A DNA stretch of 64,000 nucleotides from Maylandia zebra (lineage: Eukaryota; Chordata; Actinopteri; Cichliformes; Cichlidae): assembly GCF_041146795.1 (NCBI RefSeq), contig NC_135185.1:29996529-30060528 (forward strand), given 5' to 3'. Position 1 is the first letter of the stretch. Every line of letters starts with the position of its first letter. The position numbers and the translations under genes were made by a program. Under the pieces are notes generated by a model that worked only from the letters and a program-made list of their open reading frames with translations, searched no databases and had not been told where the DNA came from. Positions 1 through 11,733 of the stretch are shown piece by piece.

Positions 1-359
1 GAAAGGCTGAACATGGTCTGGAGCAATGTTTAGATAGGTGGAATGTGTCAAAGTAACATCCACATGTATGACAAGACCCAAGGTTTCCAGCAGAAAATTG
101 TCCAAAGCATCACACTGCCTCTGCCAGTTCCCATAATGCATGCTGTTGTCAGGTGTTTTCACAGGATAAGCAACCAGGCCACCTTTTTCCATTGCTCTGT
201 GGTCCAGTTCTGAGGGTCACATGCCCACTGTTGGCGCTCTTATGTTGTTAACAGAGGTCAGCATGGGCACCCTGATGGTCTCCAGCTATGCAGCCCCATA
301 TTCAACAAACTGCGATTGCAACAAGCTCAACGTCAAAAAGAGTAAAGGTCGCTCTCGAG

Positions 360-749
360 TAGGACTGCACGATTAATCGTTAGAAAATCGCGATCTCGAT
401 TCATACTTATGTGCGATCTCATTTCAAAAAGATGACGATTGTACCGCTTTTTGATCCGGGATGTAATCTGCATGAAAACAAGCGCTCACTCTTCCTGCTC
501 AACAAATGACAAGGGCGGAGCCTTATACCACGTGATGCAGAAGCTGTGCTGTGTGATGCTAAAATTAGCAGGGAAAACCAACGGAGAGCACGTCAGGGAT
601 ATGTTCAGTCTCAACTGTTACGAAGTTGATGTGCAGTTAATAAGTGCAATAAATATTTATATTGGAGAAAAAAATCGTGAGAGAATCGTGATCTCAATTC
701 TAAGCCAAAAAATCGTGATTCTCATTTTATGCAAAATCGTGCAGCCCTA
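360..749. mobile_element. hAT-type MITE, 390 bp, with 8-bp target duplication
   Basis: The ends are inverted: TAGGACTGCACGATT on the left and AATCGTGCAGCCCTA on the right. The element is flanked by a perfect 8-bp duplication, CTCTCGAG, at 352-359 and 750-757, which is the hAT signature. The interior is rich in AATCG-type short repeats and has no transposase. It sits inside a repeat that is itself inside a Tc1-like element. Confidence 0.85.
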
Positions 750-757
750 CTCTCGAG

Positions 758-1189
758 GATGCCACTGTTCACATTTTGGACCCGAGAAGACACATTCGGT
801 AAAAGACGCCATCTACGTCCACTGTAAATGGCTGTCACTGAAAAGAGGTGGTGGGTAACAACACCAACTGCCAGCCATCTAAAGTGTGCTCTTGAGATCC
901 CTTCCCACGGTCCTCAAACCCCATTCACATCTTGCGTTAGGTGACCTCAATAGGCCACATGATGGGGTGGGGCAAGGTCTGATAGTGGTTTCACCTGAAA
1001 CCTTCGGTGGTATAACCCACACCTTTTTTTAACACTTTGGCTCACATGATTTATAGTGGGTCAACAACCACCTCCTAAGAGACGACCCCCACTAGGGTTT
1101 AGTACCTGGGCCTCTCTGGCTTTTGGTTTTTCATTTTAAAAAGAAGTTTGCTGAACTTCTTTAAGCGCTTACCATGACCTGGATGACTG
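758..1189. repeat. Unclassified inserted repeat splitting the Tc1-like element
   Basis: This stretch, together with about 333-351, interrupts the Tc1-like element but matches neither it nor the MITE. No long coding frame and no clear terminal repeats are visible. It may be a decayed retroelement piece. Assigned only by exclusion. Confidence 0.35.
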
Positions 1190-1660
1190 AGAACCTACAC
1201 AGACAGCTCGTCTGCCCAAACAGGCCAGCCTTCGTTTCTCATGTGCATCAGTGAGACTTGGCAGCCCATGACCCTGATCGCTGATTCACCACTATTCCCT
1301 CCTTGTATCACTTTTGATTGATAGTGACCACTGCAGACCGGGGATACCCCACCAGAGCTGCAGTTTTGGAGATTCTGTGTTGTCAAGGCATCACAATTTT
1401 CCTGCTTCTAACACATCAACTTTGAGGACACAATGTTTACTTGCTCACTAATATATCACACCTTAACAGGTGCCATGCTGAAGAGATAATCAGTGTTATT
1501 CACGTCACCTGTGATTGGTCATAATGCTGTACCTGATCAGTGTATATCATTATGACTCCTCTCTCTTTTTTATTAAACGAATTTTTATGTACAATATTAT
1601 CAAGTAAGTTAAGTTAAGTCTTCACTTTCTTCATCATTATCGTTTGGTTGTGTCTTGTAG

Positions 1661-1795
1661 GTGGAAATCCGTCCAATGATGTATGTTGCCCTGACGTACG
1701 ATCATCGGCTGATTGATGGAAGAGAGGCTGTCACTTTCCTGCGCAAGATCAAGTCCGTGGTGGAGGACCCCAGGGTGCTGCTCCTTGACATGTAA
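1661..1795 (+). CDS. dlst: dlst, last coding exon (dihydrolipoyllysine-residue succinyltransferase, E2 of 2-oxoglutarate dehydrogenase)
   Basis: This is the 3' terminal coding exon; the rest of the gene is upstream of the window. The acceptor is TCTTGTAG just before 1661 and the frame ends ...LLLDM with TAA at 1793-1795. The 44 residues begin [20 protein letters not shown] and carry the acyltransferase active-site signature DHRxxDG. DLST is the E2 core of the mitochondrial 2-oxoglutarate dehydrogenase complex and transfers succinyl groups from lipoamide to CoA; its C-terminal catalytic domain always ends with this segment. The neighbouring rps6kl1 is also its neighbour in human (14q24.3), which supports the call. 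Confidence 0.96.
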   Translation: MEIRPMMYVALTYDHRLIDGREAVTFLRKIKSVVEDPRVLLLDM

Positions 1796-2370
1796 ACCTC
1801 TGTGAACTCCAGGCCCAAACAAACAAACCACCCACACAAATAGTGGCTGTACTCATCTGACGAACATTACTACATGTAATTTTGTAATGTGTTGTTGTAT
1901 TGGTTAACTACAGGGGGAAAAAAAGAAGACAACACTTGGGTTGTGCAATGGACATTTGCAAAACTAGCAGTGATAAAGGGTTTTGTGCTGCTGTGGAGAA
2001 TTGTTGGGGTCTGGGGTTTCTGGTGCTGGTCTATAGATCAAAAAAAGAAAGAAAATTGTCATACTGATGTGCGCCATATGTCGTTTTCTACATAGGACTG
2101 AAAGATTTTCAACTTATTGTGAGACGAATGGCAGACACAGTTAAAACTCCATAGATTAATTTTATTGTTTTAGCAGAGAGAAAAACAAAGAGCACATATT
2201 GGGCTAGAAACCAAGAAAAGCTGTTCTAAAATCTCCAAAGTGATGAAGTCCTCAGAGAATTTACGCCACCTGCTCAGAATAAAAGAAAAACGGTCTCGTT
2301 TTGCTGTGTAAGAAAAACTATTTAAGAAAAAAAAACCATTTTAAACAATAAAAGCTGAATTACTCGACTG
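1796..2370 (+). other. dlst: dlst 3' UTR
   Basis: Non-coding sequence follows the dlst stop codon. An AATAAA signal lies near 2347-2352, followed by a GT/T-rich stretch, so cleavage around 2365-2375 is likely. ORFs in this stretch have no recognisable content. Confidence 0.6.
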
Positions 2371-2779
2371 TAGTCCTTGTCTGGGTTTGTTTTATTCCTT
2401 CCAGATTAACCACAAGGAATAGATGGCTTAGAAAGTAGCTGATTGACGTGTTTCAAATGAGGGGTGGATATGTTGCTTTGTAACATGAATGACAAAAATA
2501 TGGGATGTAATCCAGCCCAGTGGATGGTTGCAGAGAGAAAAATGTTTGAAATGTCCACTGCAATTTACACCAGAAAACATGGCTGCAAGTGCTTCAGAAC
2601 CGATTGCTTTGCATAGGTTTTGGTCAGAAATGCCAGATGTCTGACTCATTGTTAGCTTGAAGGCGGCCTTACTTACAAATTACCCGTGACCTGCCTTAGT
2701 ACGCACAAAGGTCTGTAGGCCAAAGCGCCATGCTGACACACTGCTTTGAGTTATGACAGTAGTGTTCCTTTGTAATGGC

Positions 2780-3530
2780 ACATTGTGTATTTTTTATTTT
2801 ATTAACCTTTATTTAACCAGGAAGATCCCATTGAGATTAAAAACCTCTTTTTCAAGGGAGACCTGGCCAAAATAGGCAGCAGCAGATGTCTCACAGTTAC
2901 AGAAATTATTCAAACACAGGCAGCAACATCACACATAAGTGAAAGAATACAAATAAAATAAAATAAATAAAATTCAAAAACAAAAAAAGTCAGTTAAAAT
3001 GACAATCAATAAAAAGCTTGTTAGAAAAAACTAAAATCCATTTAAGATAGTAAAAAAAAAAAAAAAAAAAAAAAAATACCCCAAAAATTCAAAGCAGACA
3101 TTCAACAAGGAGACATGCTGCTGCCATCTTGGACTGTGGACATGCAAAATGTATGCATGTATCCAGGCAGAAAGAATCCTGAATAACCAGTTATTTTTCT
3201 GAAGACATCTCAAGCTCTTAATGTGTTTTGTTGATTTAATGTGAACTTTTTAAGAATCCAGTTGTAATTCTACTAAAAGAAAGTGGGAGATGTTGGCAAA
3301 GGATTTTGAAGTTGGAGCTGCCAGGCAGTAGGAGGAGAGACCAGAGAGAAGATTCATTGATGCAGTGGAGGAGCACATGAGAAGGACTTGTGTGACAGAA
3401 GAGAATGAGCTGCTGTGTTGACCCCTAAAGGCACCGGCTAGAGGAAAAATGCAGAGTTGTTTTAAATTTCTGACCCATTTGAGATCAAGTTGCACTTCAT
3501 GTGACTCATGTGGGGGCGATACCATCTGTT
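2780..3530. repeat. Unclassified interspersed repeat with poly-A run
   Basis: A segment starting TTATTTAACCAGGAAGATCC resembles a repeat seen widely in teleosts, followed by an AT-rich section with a run of about 25 A at 3052-3076 and further repeat-like sequence to about 3530. No intact frame. The family was not resolved by eye. Confidence 0.35.
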
Positions 3531-3564
3531 GTAAATAACTTGTTTATCCTAGTTTCTGAACATA

Positions 3565-4018
3565 CACTCACTGGCCACTTTATTAGGTACAACTTGCTAA
3601 GAATGGGTTGAACCACCTTTCAACTTAAGAACTGGCTTAATTCCCCATGACATAGATTCAGCAAGATGCTGGAAACATTTCCCAGAGACTTTGGTCCATA
3701 CTGCCACGATAACATCACAGGGCTGCTGCATATTCATTGGCTGCACACCCATGACACAAGTCTTTCATTCCACTACATCATAAATGTGATCTATTGGACT
3801 GAGATCTGGTAACTGTGGAGGCCACTGTGGATACTCAAACTAGCCCCCGTGTCACCAATAACTGCACCATGTTTTCCCATTCTGATGCTTGGTTTGAACT
3901 TGACCACGTCTTCATGCCTAAAAGCACTGAATTGCTGCCACGTGATTGGCTTATCGGTTTAATGTTTGGGCTAATGTGCAGTTTTAACAGGCTTACCCAA
4001 CAAAGTGATCAGAGAGTG
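3565..4018. mobile_element. Internally deleted Tc1-like element (454 bp) with TA target site
   Basis: The ends are inverted, CACTCACTGGCCACTTTATT on the left and its near reverse complement CAAAGTGATCAGAGAGTG on the right, both next to TA (3563-3564 and 4019-4020). The left part reads as the reverse complement of the 3' half of a Tc1-like transposase unit and the right part as the 5' half, so most of the transposase has been lost. It behaves as a MITE-like deletion derivative. Confidence 0.8.
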
Positions 4019-4020
4019 TA

Positions 4021-4930
4021 GGTATCCATGTCAATACCTGTACATTTTGAGTCATACTGCTGCAAATCTAATCTCAATAGGTTTAATGTATCCCTGATAG
4101 TATTACTGTTGTTTTAAAATTGTGGAGCCTTAAGACTCAGTGACAGACTTTGTGAACATATCCGAATGTACAACAAGGAAACACAACTCCTGAAGGGAAG
4201 GAACTGTCAACTTAAATGTAAGTTTCAGAGTGGTCTGTGGAGGTCCACAGCTATGGAGTGAACTTGAAAGCACAATAAAAACCCTTCTCTGTCTTTAAAA
4301 AGTGTTTTGCACCGTAGCCCAGTCCACACCCTAATGAATCTACACTTTTCATATTTTCATGTGTCACTATCAAGAGATGTAATCATTTCATGATATGATA
4401 CTTTAGGATCTAGTTTAGTATGAGAATGCATGTTCAAAATGATATATTTTAGGTATTATGCAAGTATTTGCTGGTGTTTTGGGTCCCTGGTTATGAGCCC
4501 TGCATATCTTTTGGGGAGTCCCACTTCACAAATGGCTACTTTATATGTAATCATATTTGAAAAAGTTTAAAATTCATTTGAATAAACCAAAACTTAAAAT
4601 TGTGCCAATCTTTGGACGTAGTAATGGCCTATTTATGAATGATAACCCAAAATGACAAAGGCTTTATAACAGGAAGGGATGTTCAAAGAAGATGTAACAA
4701 TTTATTGCCTATTTATTCATTCTTCATTATTGTTTTTCTACATCAAGTAGTCCAAAATTAGTAATTTTTTCAATTGTCACATGTTAGGTTTAGTTGGCAT
4801 CGGTTTTCATGCACGGTGATACTGAACTTGTAAAACTATCAAAATTACATCAAATATATATTAAGTTACATCTCAAGGGTTTAAAATAATCCATCTTGTT
4901 TCACTGTCCATGTGACAGTTCACCATTTTT
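4021..4930. other. Intergenic, with a weak LINE-like remnant
   Basis: AT-rich spacer between the Tc1-like remnant and the 3' end of rps6kl1. About 4120-4310 resembles the terminal coding part of an L2/CR1-type LINE (a degraded W-x-S-T-A-M-E style segment followed by AATAAA). I see no gene in the rest. Confidence 0.3.
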
Positions 4931-4938
4931 GTTTCAGT

Positions 4939-4944
4939 TTTTAT
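4939..4944 (-). terminator. rps6kl1: Candidate polyadenylation signal of rps6kl1
   Basis: AATAAA on the minus strand, about 140 nt past the rps6kl1 stop codon. It would give a short 3' UTR. Not tested against transcripts. Confidence 0.45.
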
Positions 4945-5080
4945 TTTGTCATATTTCTTTGGGAAGCACAAAATTCAAATGAAACCAGTATGCGGTGCTA
5001 CAACTGTTAGGGCCACGTTAGGATGCTCGGATTCAGCCCAGTGTTTCAAGTCCAGTGTAACACACAGGGATCATCTCCTG

Positions 5081-8000
5081 CTAGCAGCTCAGAGCCTTCC
5101 AGGAAACTCCATTGAAGAAGGGATGACATTTGATGTCACTTACACCCCCACCTCCAGAGCCAAGGCGATAACCAGCATCGAACTGGAGCAACTGTAAGTG
5201 AAAATGAGTAGAAACACAGTTTAAAACTTTTTGAATACACTCTTTATAACAAAAGCCTTGCAGATCTTTCAACCCTTAACTCTAACCTCGGTAAGCAGAG
5301 AAGCGGCCGCGGTGCTCAGGTGGTCGGGGATGAGCAGCTGAGTGTGGGAGTGGATTCCTGCTGGGTGGAGCTGCCACAAAGGCTGCGGGAGAGTCAGAAC
5401 CAATATTTTGCAGGGATGGTACAAAACTTATTAATATGCTTGGAGAGCGTTTAGCTTACCATTCCTGTAAGAAGTTCGAACAGCAAAGCCCCAAGACTCC
5501 ACCAATCGCAAGACTCTGTGATCCGGGACACTCCGCCAATTTCTGTCAACAAACATCAAGCTGAGCTGAGTTCAGGTATCACTGATGTTTCCTGAAGGTG
5601 TGTTTCTTGTTATCGCTTTATATTCACTTGCAATGTGTCGAGTTGGTTGAGATGAATTTAAAAGGCTCTACAGCTGAGTGAATGTGGCTCAGCCAATAGA
5701 GTGGCCAATTGCCTAATTGGAACGTTGGTGGTTTGATCCCTGGCTGCTCCAGGCTGTGTGGCAAAGTATTTTTGGGCACGACACTGAACCTCTAATTTTG
5801 TCCTGATGCTGGATCACAGTGTGAATGGTAGACAGAGAGCACTTAGATGTAGAAAAATGTCCTTGTGTGAAGGTGTTTTGTATAAGAAGAGTAGAAAAGT
5901 GATATATAGAGACCTCTCCACTTACCATGAAGTACCCAACTTCTTGTTCAGGACAAAGTGGACCAAATGGACATTGCCACTAGGTGGCAGTTTATGCTAA
6001 GGAGTAAGCAAGGGTGCCAGCTTAGAGTGAAGTCTTACCGGGAGCACAGTACATCTGTTCCATGGATTTGGAGCTGATCTCTGACTGAACCTCACTCCAC
6101 TGGCTGAAGAACGTCAAACACACCTTTCCTGTGAAAACATTATAGCAAATTAAACTCAAATACAGCACAAATTGGGTTTTTTATCATGTGGTCTTTGACA
6201 GTTGCTAGATTTGATAGCCTTACCGTTGCTAGTGAGCAGAACATTTCTAGGGTTAAGATCCCGACACAGGATGCCTTGCTGATGCAAACTCTCCAAGGCC
6301 AACAAGATCTGTGCCCCCCAGATGCGCACTTCATTCTCAGGAAGCCCCCAACAGGTCTGCATGGCCTTATCTGCAGCCCCGGGTGACTTGATAGGGAACC
6401 GAGGCAGATGGCACCACCCATCCACCTCTATGATCTGGTCTTCTCTTTCACCATCTGGTCTTTCTGGTTTTATAAAACCATCCACATCCTCTCGCTTCCT
6501 GTTGGGCGGGGCATCATGAGGGCCAGAGGAGAACCAGCCTACAGATGATGCCTTTGTTGTAGGTGCACGCTTCTCTCCAGGGCTTAGCAGCTCACGGGCT
6601 TCCTCTACTCCTTCTTTTGCCTCACTTGAGCAGGCTTCCCCTTTATTACTGAGCCCTGAAAAAGCCAAAGGAACCCTGGAAAACATGTGCTTTTTTTCTG
6701 TAACACTGAGGCAGAGTGAAGCTGAGGAAGGCCAAGAACTGTCCGAGGTGATCTGTGTATCTCTGTGGTCAGAAAATACTACTCTGTCTGTACTTCTGAT
6801 AACTACCATTCCATTTCTTTCTTCCACAGTGGGACTGCTGCGTTCCTGCTTTGTGTTTAATTCTGCTGAGTTTACACCTAAAACAGATCCCTGGGGAGAG
6901 CCATTCATATCCCATGAAGCCCTGCCATGGATCTGGGTTTGGCAATGAAGAGGAAGATGCAAGATGGCAGGACTAGAACTCAAAACATTTTCACCGTTTT
7001 GTGACCCTGCTTTAATAAACGAGTCCAGATTCGTATGAGGTGCAGTTCGTTCTAGGGATAAATCAGCGTCCGTCAGTGCATAGGGGTTTGTTTTCTCACA
7101 GTTGTGCACTGGATCCGCAGCTTTCCAAGCCACTTCGAATTCGGAGCTGCACTCTATCAGCCCCATTCCAGGTTTCTTTTTATGGAGCTCCGACATGACG
7201 TCGAGAGCTTGACTGACACGAGCGCAGGAGAGAGGAAGAGCTGGCTTTTCCTGAGTTTCGCTGGAGTGCAAACACAAACTAGGAGCTGGTGGATGGATGT
7301 GAGTTTTGACCTGTGTCCTCGTCGGGCCAGACAGCAGAGTGAGCCGATCAAGCTTGGTGTAAAAAGACGCCGCCGAGCGTGTGTTCTGCAGACAACCCGT
7401 CTCTTCGATGTAGGAGTGAGTCCCGCAGCTCTCCAGTCGCTGCTGCGTCTCATCCCACGAGGTAGGGAAGTCTGCGTCGGGGCTTTCGTCGTTTAGTTTC
7501 TCAGGAATCACCGCTGCACTTCTGCTCTGCTGGTAGTCTGTGCTGATTGCAGGTGAGGTCCGGCTGGTCTTCAGCTTGGTGTTATGATGGCGAGAAGCGA
7601 AGCATTCTGGGTGTTCCTTGGCCTTCTCGTTCCTCAGTTTATGCAGCTTGGAGAAAAGCCTCCCACCTACAGAGAAGGAGCAATGCAAAAAACAAACAAA
7701 ACAAAAGAAAAAAAACCCTCTATATTACACTCCATTACTGTTACCAAAAATCCATCCACATTGTTCCAGCAGCAGTGAGAGCAGTGGTTAAACGCTCACC
7801 TTTGACATGCTCCAAATGCAGATACACAGCATCCTCACTGACGTAATATCTTAGCAGCTTAACCATGTATGGCACCCCTTGAGGAATGATGGTTGGCTGG
7901 TCCCTGCTCTCCCAGCTAGACTTAACCAGGCTCTGGAACATAATGAGCATGACTCATATAGTTATATATAAATTAGCATTTTCTAGATGAGAAAGACGCA

Positions 8001-9655
8001 GGTGCATTATTACTCATTCAGGCGTAGATTAACCACTGCTTGGATTGACCCTGTAGGTCCAAGTGCCTGTCTGCTGCAATGTCTATCTGTACACTGAAAT
8101 ATGAGGTGCACTAGCACTGGCTAAAAGGGTGAGAGCTCTTAGCCTTGATTAATGTGGAGTGATACTCTGGGAGACAATCAGCATCGACTAGCCTGCAACA
8201 GAATACAACAACGGTGTTGCTGCTAGACAGCCACCCTCCCCCTCAAATCATCTCAACTATCTGTGGACACGTGTTGGCCAATGGATGTGTTTTTATAGGT
8301 ATAATTTTGTTGATCAACTGGCTACTATAGAGCGCACACTCACCTTTACCACAAATGTCTCCTTGTTGACCATACTTTGCACAATTAGGACCTTAAGAAT
8401 GAGAAATAACACCTTTAGCCTTCCACATAAAAGCGGGTAAATTATTACAGCAAGTTTCAAGGTTGGAGCGCAGTTGATCATTGACACTTTCACTGTGTGC
8501 TACAAGGAGTGCAAAAAGGCAAAAGAAACAATAAAAATCAAAATTAAAACAAAAGTCTTTCATACCTTGTCAGCCACACCCACAACCTTACACATCTCCA
8601 GATCCTCCACGGGTGAACTCAGGTGTCTGATTGGACGGAACCTCAGACTGCTGTAGCCCTGATGACACAGAAATCAACCGGATCTCAAGTAAGAATTTGA
8701 AACTTGGTTTGTGATAGTAGGCACTAAATGTTTTGTCCTTTGAGAAGAGTACAAGCAAGGACTGCTGAGCTACAATATGTTACAACCCTGCATACAGATC
8801 AACAAACAAGATGCCTTTTTTTCTTCTCTTAAAAGCAGCAAAGGATGATTGTCTTACCCCTAAATGAGAGCTCCCTTTCCCCAGGTTATCCTGTAGATGT
8901 GTTATAAAGATTTCTTCTGCTCTCTTCAAATACTGGGTTGTTTTCCTCTTCACAGCCTCCCGACGATCCTTGTTCGGATCCACTGCAAAACAATTAAACT
9001 CAGTCTCACACCAGTAAAAGTGGGTAAAACCTTGGCTTTGGGAATATATTAAATGCCACAAAGTACCATTGATCTATAAAACAGCAGCACACACCTAAAA
9101 TATTTGGCCAGCAAGCAAATCTGTGCTTAACCTTTGGTTTATGACTTCCTGTTTTTATACTCGTTCACATCTTCCCATCACATGTCTTGTGCAAACATGC
9201 ATTTCCATGTTCCCTATTCACTCTGTCACGCAGAAAAGAGACCAGATATTTTCCACTTACATTGAACCCCATTTAGCAGCAGGTCCACGCCGTTCTTGTA
9301 GTAACTGAAAGCTGCCTCATAGTCCTCATTCACCTCACTGTCCAGTGCCATGCGGATCTGCTTGGCCGCCTCCACCAAGTAATCTCTTTTTGCCATCACT
9401 TCTTCTTTTGGACCCGTCAAGGTCCAGCTGGGCCTGTGCATAGCAGGGAAAGTTAGACATTACTCTTAAATAAATGGAACTATATTTAAATATAGTTGAG
9501 ATATGAGCAAACTGCCTAATCACAAAAACAGAAACTGAATATAAAACTTGGGTATGTTAATCACACTGCTGCTGTGAGGCTTTTAAAATGATATTAAAAC
9601 AACACAACCGTTCAGATTACCTTTGCTCTTCAGTCTTATCAACAGCAGGGCTCAT
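5081..9655 (-). CDS. rps6kl1: rps6kl1, ribosomal protein S6 kinase-like 1 (MIT domain plus pseudokinase)
   Basis: Eleven coding exons read on the minus strand: 9621-9655, 9261-9433, 8858-8982, 8566-8658, 8344-8391, 7800-7932, 6224-7666, 6039-6128, 5460-5542, 5287-5382, 5081-5191. They total 2430 nt, 809 aa, starting [12 protein letters not shown]. Residues about 15-95 form a MIT-like three-helix domain ([22 protein letters not shown]). The kinase N-lobe starts near 113 and has a candidate beta-3 lysine, K158 (FVVKSL). One 1443-nt exon inserts a poorly conserved loop of about 420 residues into the kinase. The C-lobe has CRDLN at 670-674, where HRDLK is usual, LTFF at 688-691 where DFG is expected, then APE (712-714), CDWWSLG and a C-terminal HPFF. 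Loss of the DFG aspartate predicts a weak or inactive kinase, as in the RPS6KC1/RPS6KL1 family. MIT domains usually bind ESCRT-III tails, so an endosomal role is an inference. Its 3' end faces that of dlst, as in human. Confidence 0.95.
5685..5850 (+). mobile_element. tRNA-derived SINE remnant in an rps6kl1 intron
   Basis: It begins with a TGGCTCAG A-box-like block and has a B-box-like GGTTTGATCCC at 5730-5740, followed by a body like the V-SINE type at 11428-11733. It lies in the intron between exons 8 and 9 of rps6kl1. Confidence 0.55.
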
Positions 9656-10409
9656 CTCTGCCCTCGATCACTGGAATCAGAGCGTGTCTGCTCCCAGTGA
9701 CTCCAAAACGTGGGTCTCTGCAGAAAGGCATGATCATCTGAGCGAGCACAAGCAAAGAGTTAACCGTCAGAGCAGAACAGGAAGTGAGTGCAGGCTTTGC
9801 TCTTCTATTTGTGATGAATGGAAAGAAGCAGAGCAGAAAATGTCCAAGATGACAGAGAGATGACTCAGAGCACTGAGGCTCATAGCTGTATGTCTCATAA
9901 ATGCAATGTTTTTTCCTTAAAATATGATAAATACGCAAAGGCTTGCCTGAAAAAGGTGTAGACACAAGGACTCCCAACTGTACATGCTATAAAAACTGGG
10001 GTAATCGACTCGCACAAATCACATGACAGTGATCACTTCCAAGGAGCAAAAGTATGTGCTAACAAGAGGCTTGATTAAATTTTTAGTATGCCATTTATAA
10101 CATTAAATGAATGAATTATCAGGCTGCATGCGGAGGCTATGGCTCAAAAGAAAACCTTCTATATATGAAAATCCTATATCCCCCCTCCAGTTCAGTCTAC
10201 ACTGAAACATCAGAGCCATACACACCCCATCCAGCCGTGGAGGCGTCATCATCTGAGAAGTGTGAGCCACACAGACCCATCTGCAGTCTCCTCCATTATA
10301 ATCCATCATCTTCACAACATTCACCTCATAGCCAGTAAGCTAGCAGTGTATCATGATACATAAGTGCACTAACACCACAGAAAACACGTGTAACCCGCAC
10401 AAATGCACG

Positions 10410-10570
10410 CTGTGTACCTGATGCAAGGCGAGCATGGCCTGGACCCTCCGCCCCAGCAGCATCAGCAGCAGCAGCAGCAGCAGCCCGTGTCTTTAGCAAC
10501 CAGAACACATCATCCCACAAGCAGGACAGGAGGAGAGAGCTCAGGCGAGGCTGCTGATTGGCTGAGCATG
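10410..10570 (-). promoter_or_regulatory. rps6kl1: Candidate promoter and non-coding first exon of rps6kl1
   Basis: About 760 bp upstream of the coding start is a GC-rich patch with a CCAAT box on the minus strand (CCAATCAGC near 10553-10561), a short CAG/CTG tract and a good minus-strand donor, CATCAG followed by GTACAC, at about 10419. This fits a 5' UTR exon spliced to the exon at 9621. No transcript evidence is available. Confidence 0.35.
10459..10487. repeat. Short AGC trinucleotide microsatellite
   Basis: About nine AGC units with one ATC interruption, within the candidate 5' region of rps6kl1. An overlapping minus-strand ORF reads it as poly-alanine but has no other support. Confidence 0.8.
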
Positions 10571-11427
10571 ATGTCACTTTAGGGTACCATTCCACACACA
10601 GAGACCACTTCCCCCCTGTCATCCTGACAGATGCTAGAGGATTTAAAGAGAGAGTGCTGTATTTGTGTTGACTGACTGAAGGCTATTTTCAGCCCAGATT
10701 TATTTATTTATTTATGTAATTAAAAATAATGGATTTTCCTCAGATTTCTCCAGACAAATCGCATTTAAAATTATTCATTTTATACAACAATCGATTATTT
10801 TATTTTTTTAATGTCAACCATGTACAGTTAATGAAAGGTTCCTCCTGTTTAGAATTGATAAGCTGCTGGGTTTTGGTGGGTACTTGGTACCAGATGGAGC
10901 CACGCTCCAACCAGAGCACAAAGGCAAGTCCTCCCCCACCCCCTCACCCACCCAAGGGAGGGATTGGGTTACGGAAGTGGGAGGAAACTCCAGCATGTCC
11001 CTGGAAGAAGGGGGAGAAAGAGGGGCATAAGATCAAATGCTGTAACCTTATCCAAAAGGGGAGGGGTATTAGTCACCACAGAGGTTTTTTTTTTAACCCA
11101 TCCACAATTAAATCAAATCAAATTTTTATTTTGTTTTAATTCAAACTGAAGCAAAATAACCCAGTTGAATGATAAACTTTGATTTTAGCACAATGTAAGA
11201 CAACATTTATGACAATCACAATACAGGAGACCAAGAAGATATCCGGGTGTTGAATGTTTCATGATAGGAACCATGATGTCACTGTGTTTGTAGATCGTCT
11301 GATTAGTGGGATTGTATGCAAGCTGACAAATTTCTCCTGAAATATCTGTAAGATGATTCTCACTTCCCTCAGTGTCATAGGTAGTAGAACTTCAAAGTAT
11401 CTGGCCTTGTGACATAGATATTGTTTC
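10571..11427. other. Intergenic, no gene seen
   Basis: A stretch with a short purine- and C-rich patch (about 10925-11060) and AT-rich sequence. ORFs here lack family features, and I see no splice-consistent coding exons. Confidence 0.5.
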
Positions 11428-11733
11428 CCACGGCGATCGTGGCTCAGGAGTTGGGAGTTCGCCTTGTAATCAGAAGGTTGCCGGTTCGAGCCCCGGCTCG
11501 GACGGTCTCGGTCGTTGTGTCCTTGGGCAAGACACTTCACCCGTTGCCTACTGGTGGTGGTCAGAGGGCCCGGTGGTGCCAGTGTCCGGCAGCCTCGCCT
11601 CTGTCAGTGCGCCCCAGGGTGGCTGTGGCTACAATGTAGCTGCCATCACCAGTGGGTGGATGACTGGATATGTAAAGCGCTTTGGGGTCCTAAGGGACTA
11701 GTAAAAGCGCTATATAAATACAGACCATTTACA
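11428..11733 (+). mobile_element. tRNA-derived SINE (V-SINE-like)
   Basis: The head resembles a tRNA, with an A-box-like TGGCTCAGGAGTTGGGAG and a B-box GGTTCGAGCCC at 11483-11493. The tail carries the AAAGCGCTATATAAATACAG segment typical of teleost V-SINEs. The copy looks nearly full length and is fairly well preserved. It lies upstream of nothing obvious and downstream (3') of the first olfactomedin gene. Confidence 0.85.

Larger units (their letters stand above)
1..1543 (-). mobile_element. Decayed Tc1-like DNA transposon with nested inserts (left end outside window)
   Basis: Two blocks, about 1-332 and 1190-1543, read in reverse like a teleost Tc1-like element. The first holds the transposase region that precedes a motif reading CAGCCCCATA; the second holds the N-terminal transposase region and the terminal repeat ending CTGATCAGTGTA next to TA. 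Between them lies foreign sequence: an unclassified repeat that itself carries a hAT MITE at 360-749. The transposase is heavily degraded, with no long open frame, so the copy is dead. It lies in the last intron of dlst. Family assignment is from remembered teleost consensus, not from a search. Confidence 0.7.

Noticed and set aside
439-858. Plus-strand ORF of 139 codons
   Set aside because: It crosses the boundary of a hAT MITE and has no recognisable content.
7104-7496. Plus-strand ORF of 130 codons
   Set aside because: It is antisense to the large coding exon of rps6kl1 and has no family features.
10326-10622. Minus-strand ORF with poly-alanine run
   Set aside because: The run comes from the AGC microsatellite; the frame does not join in phase to rps6kl1 exon 1.
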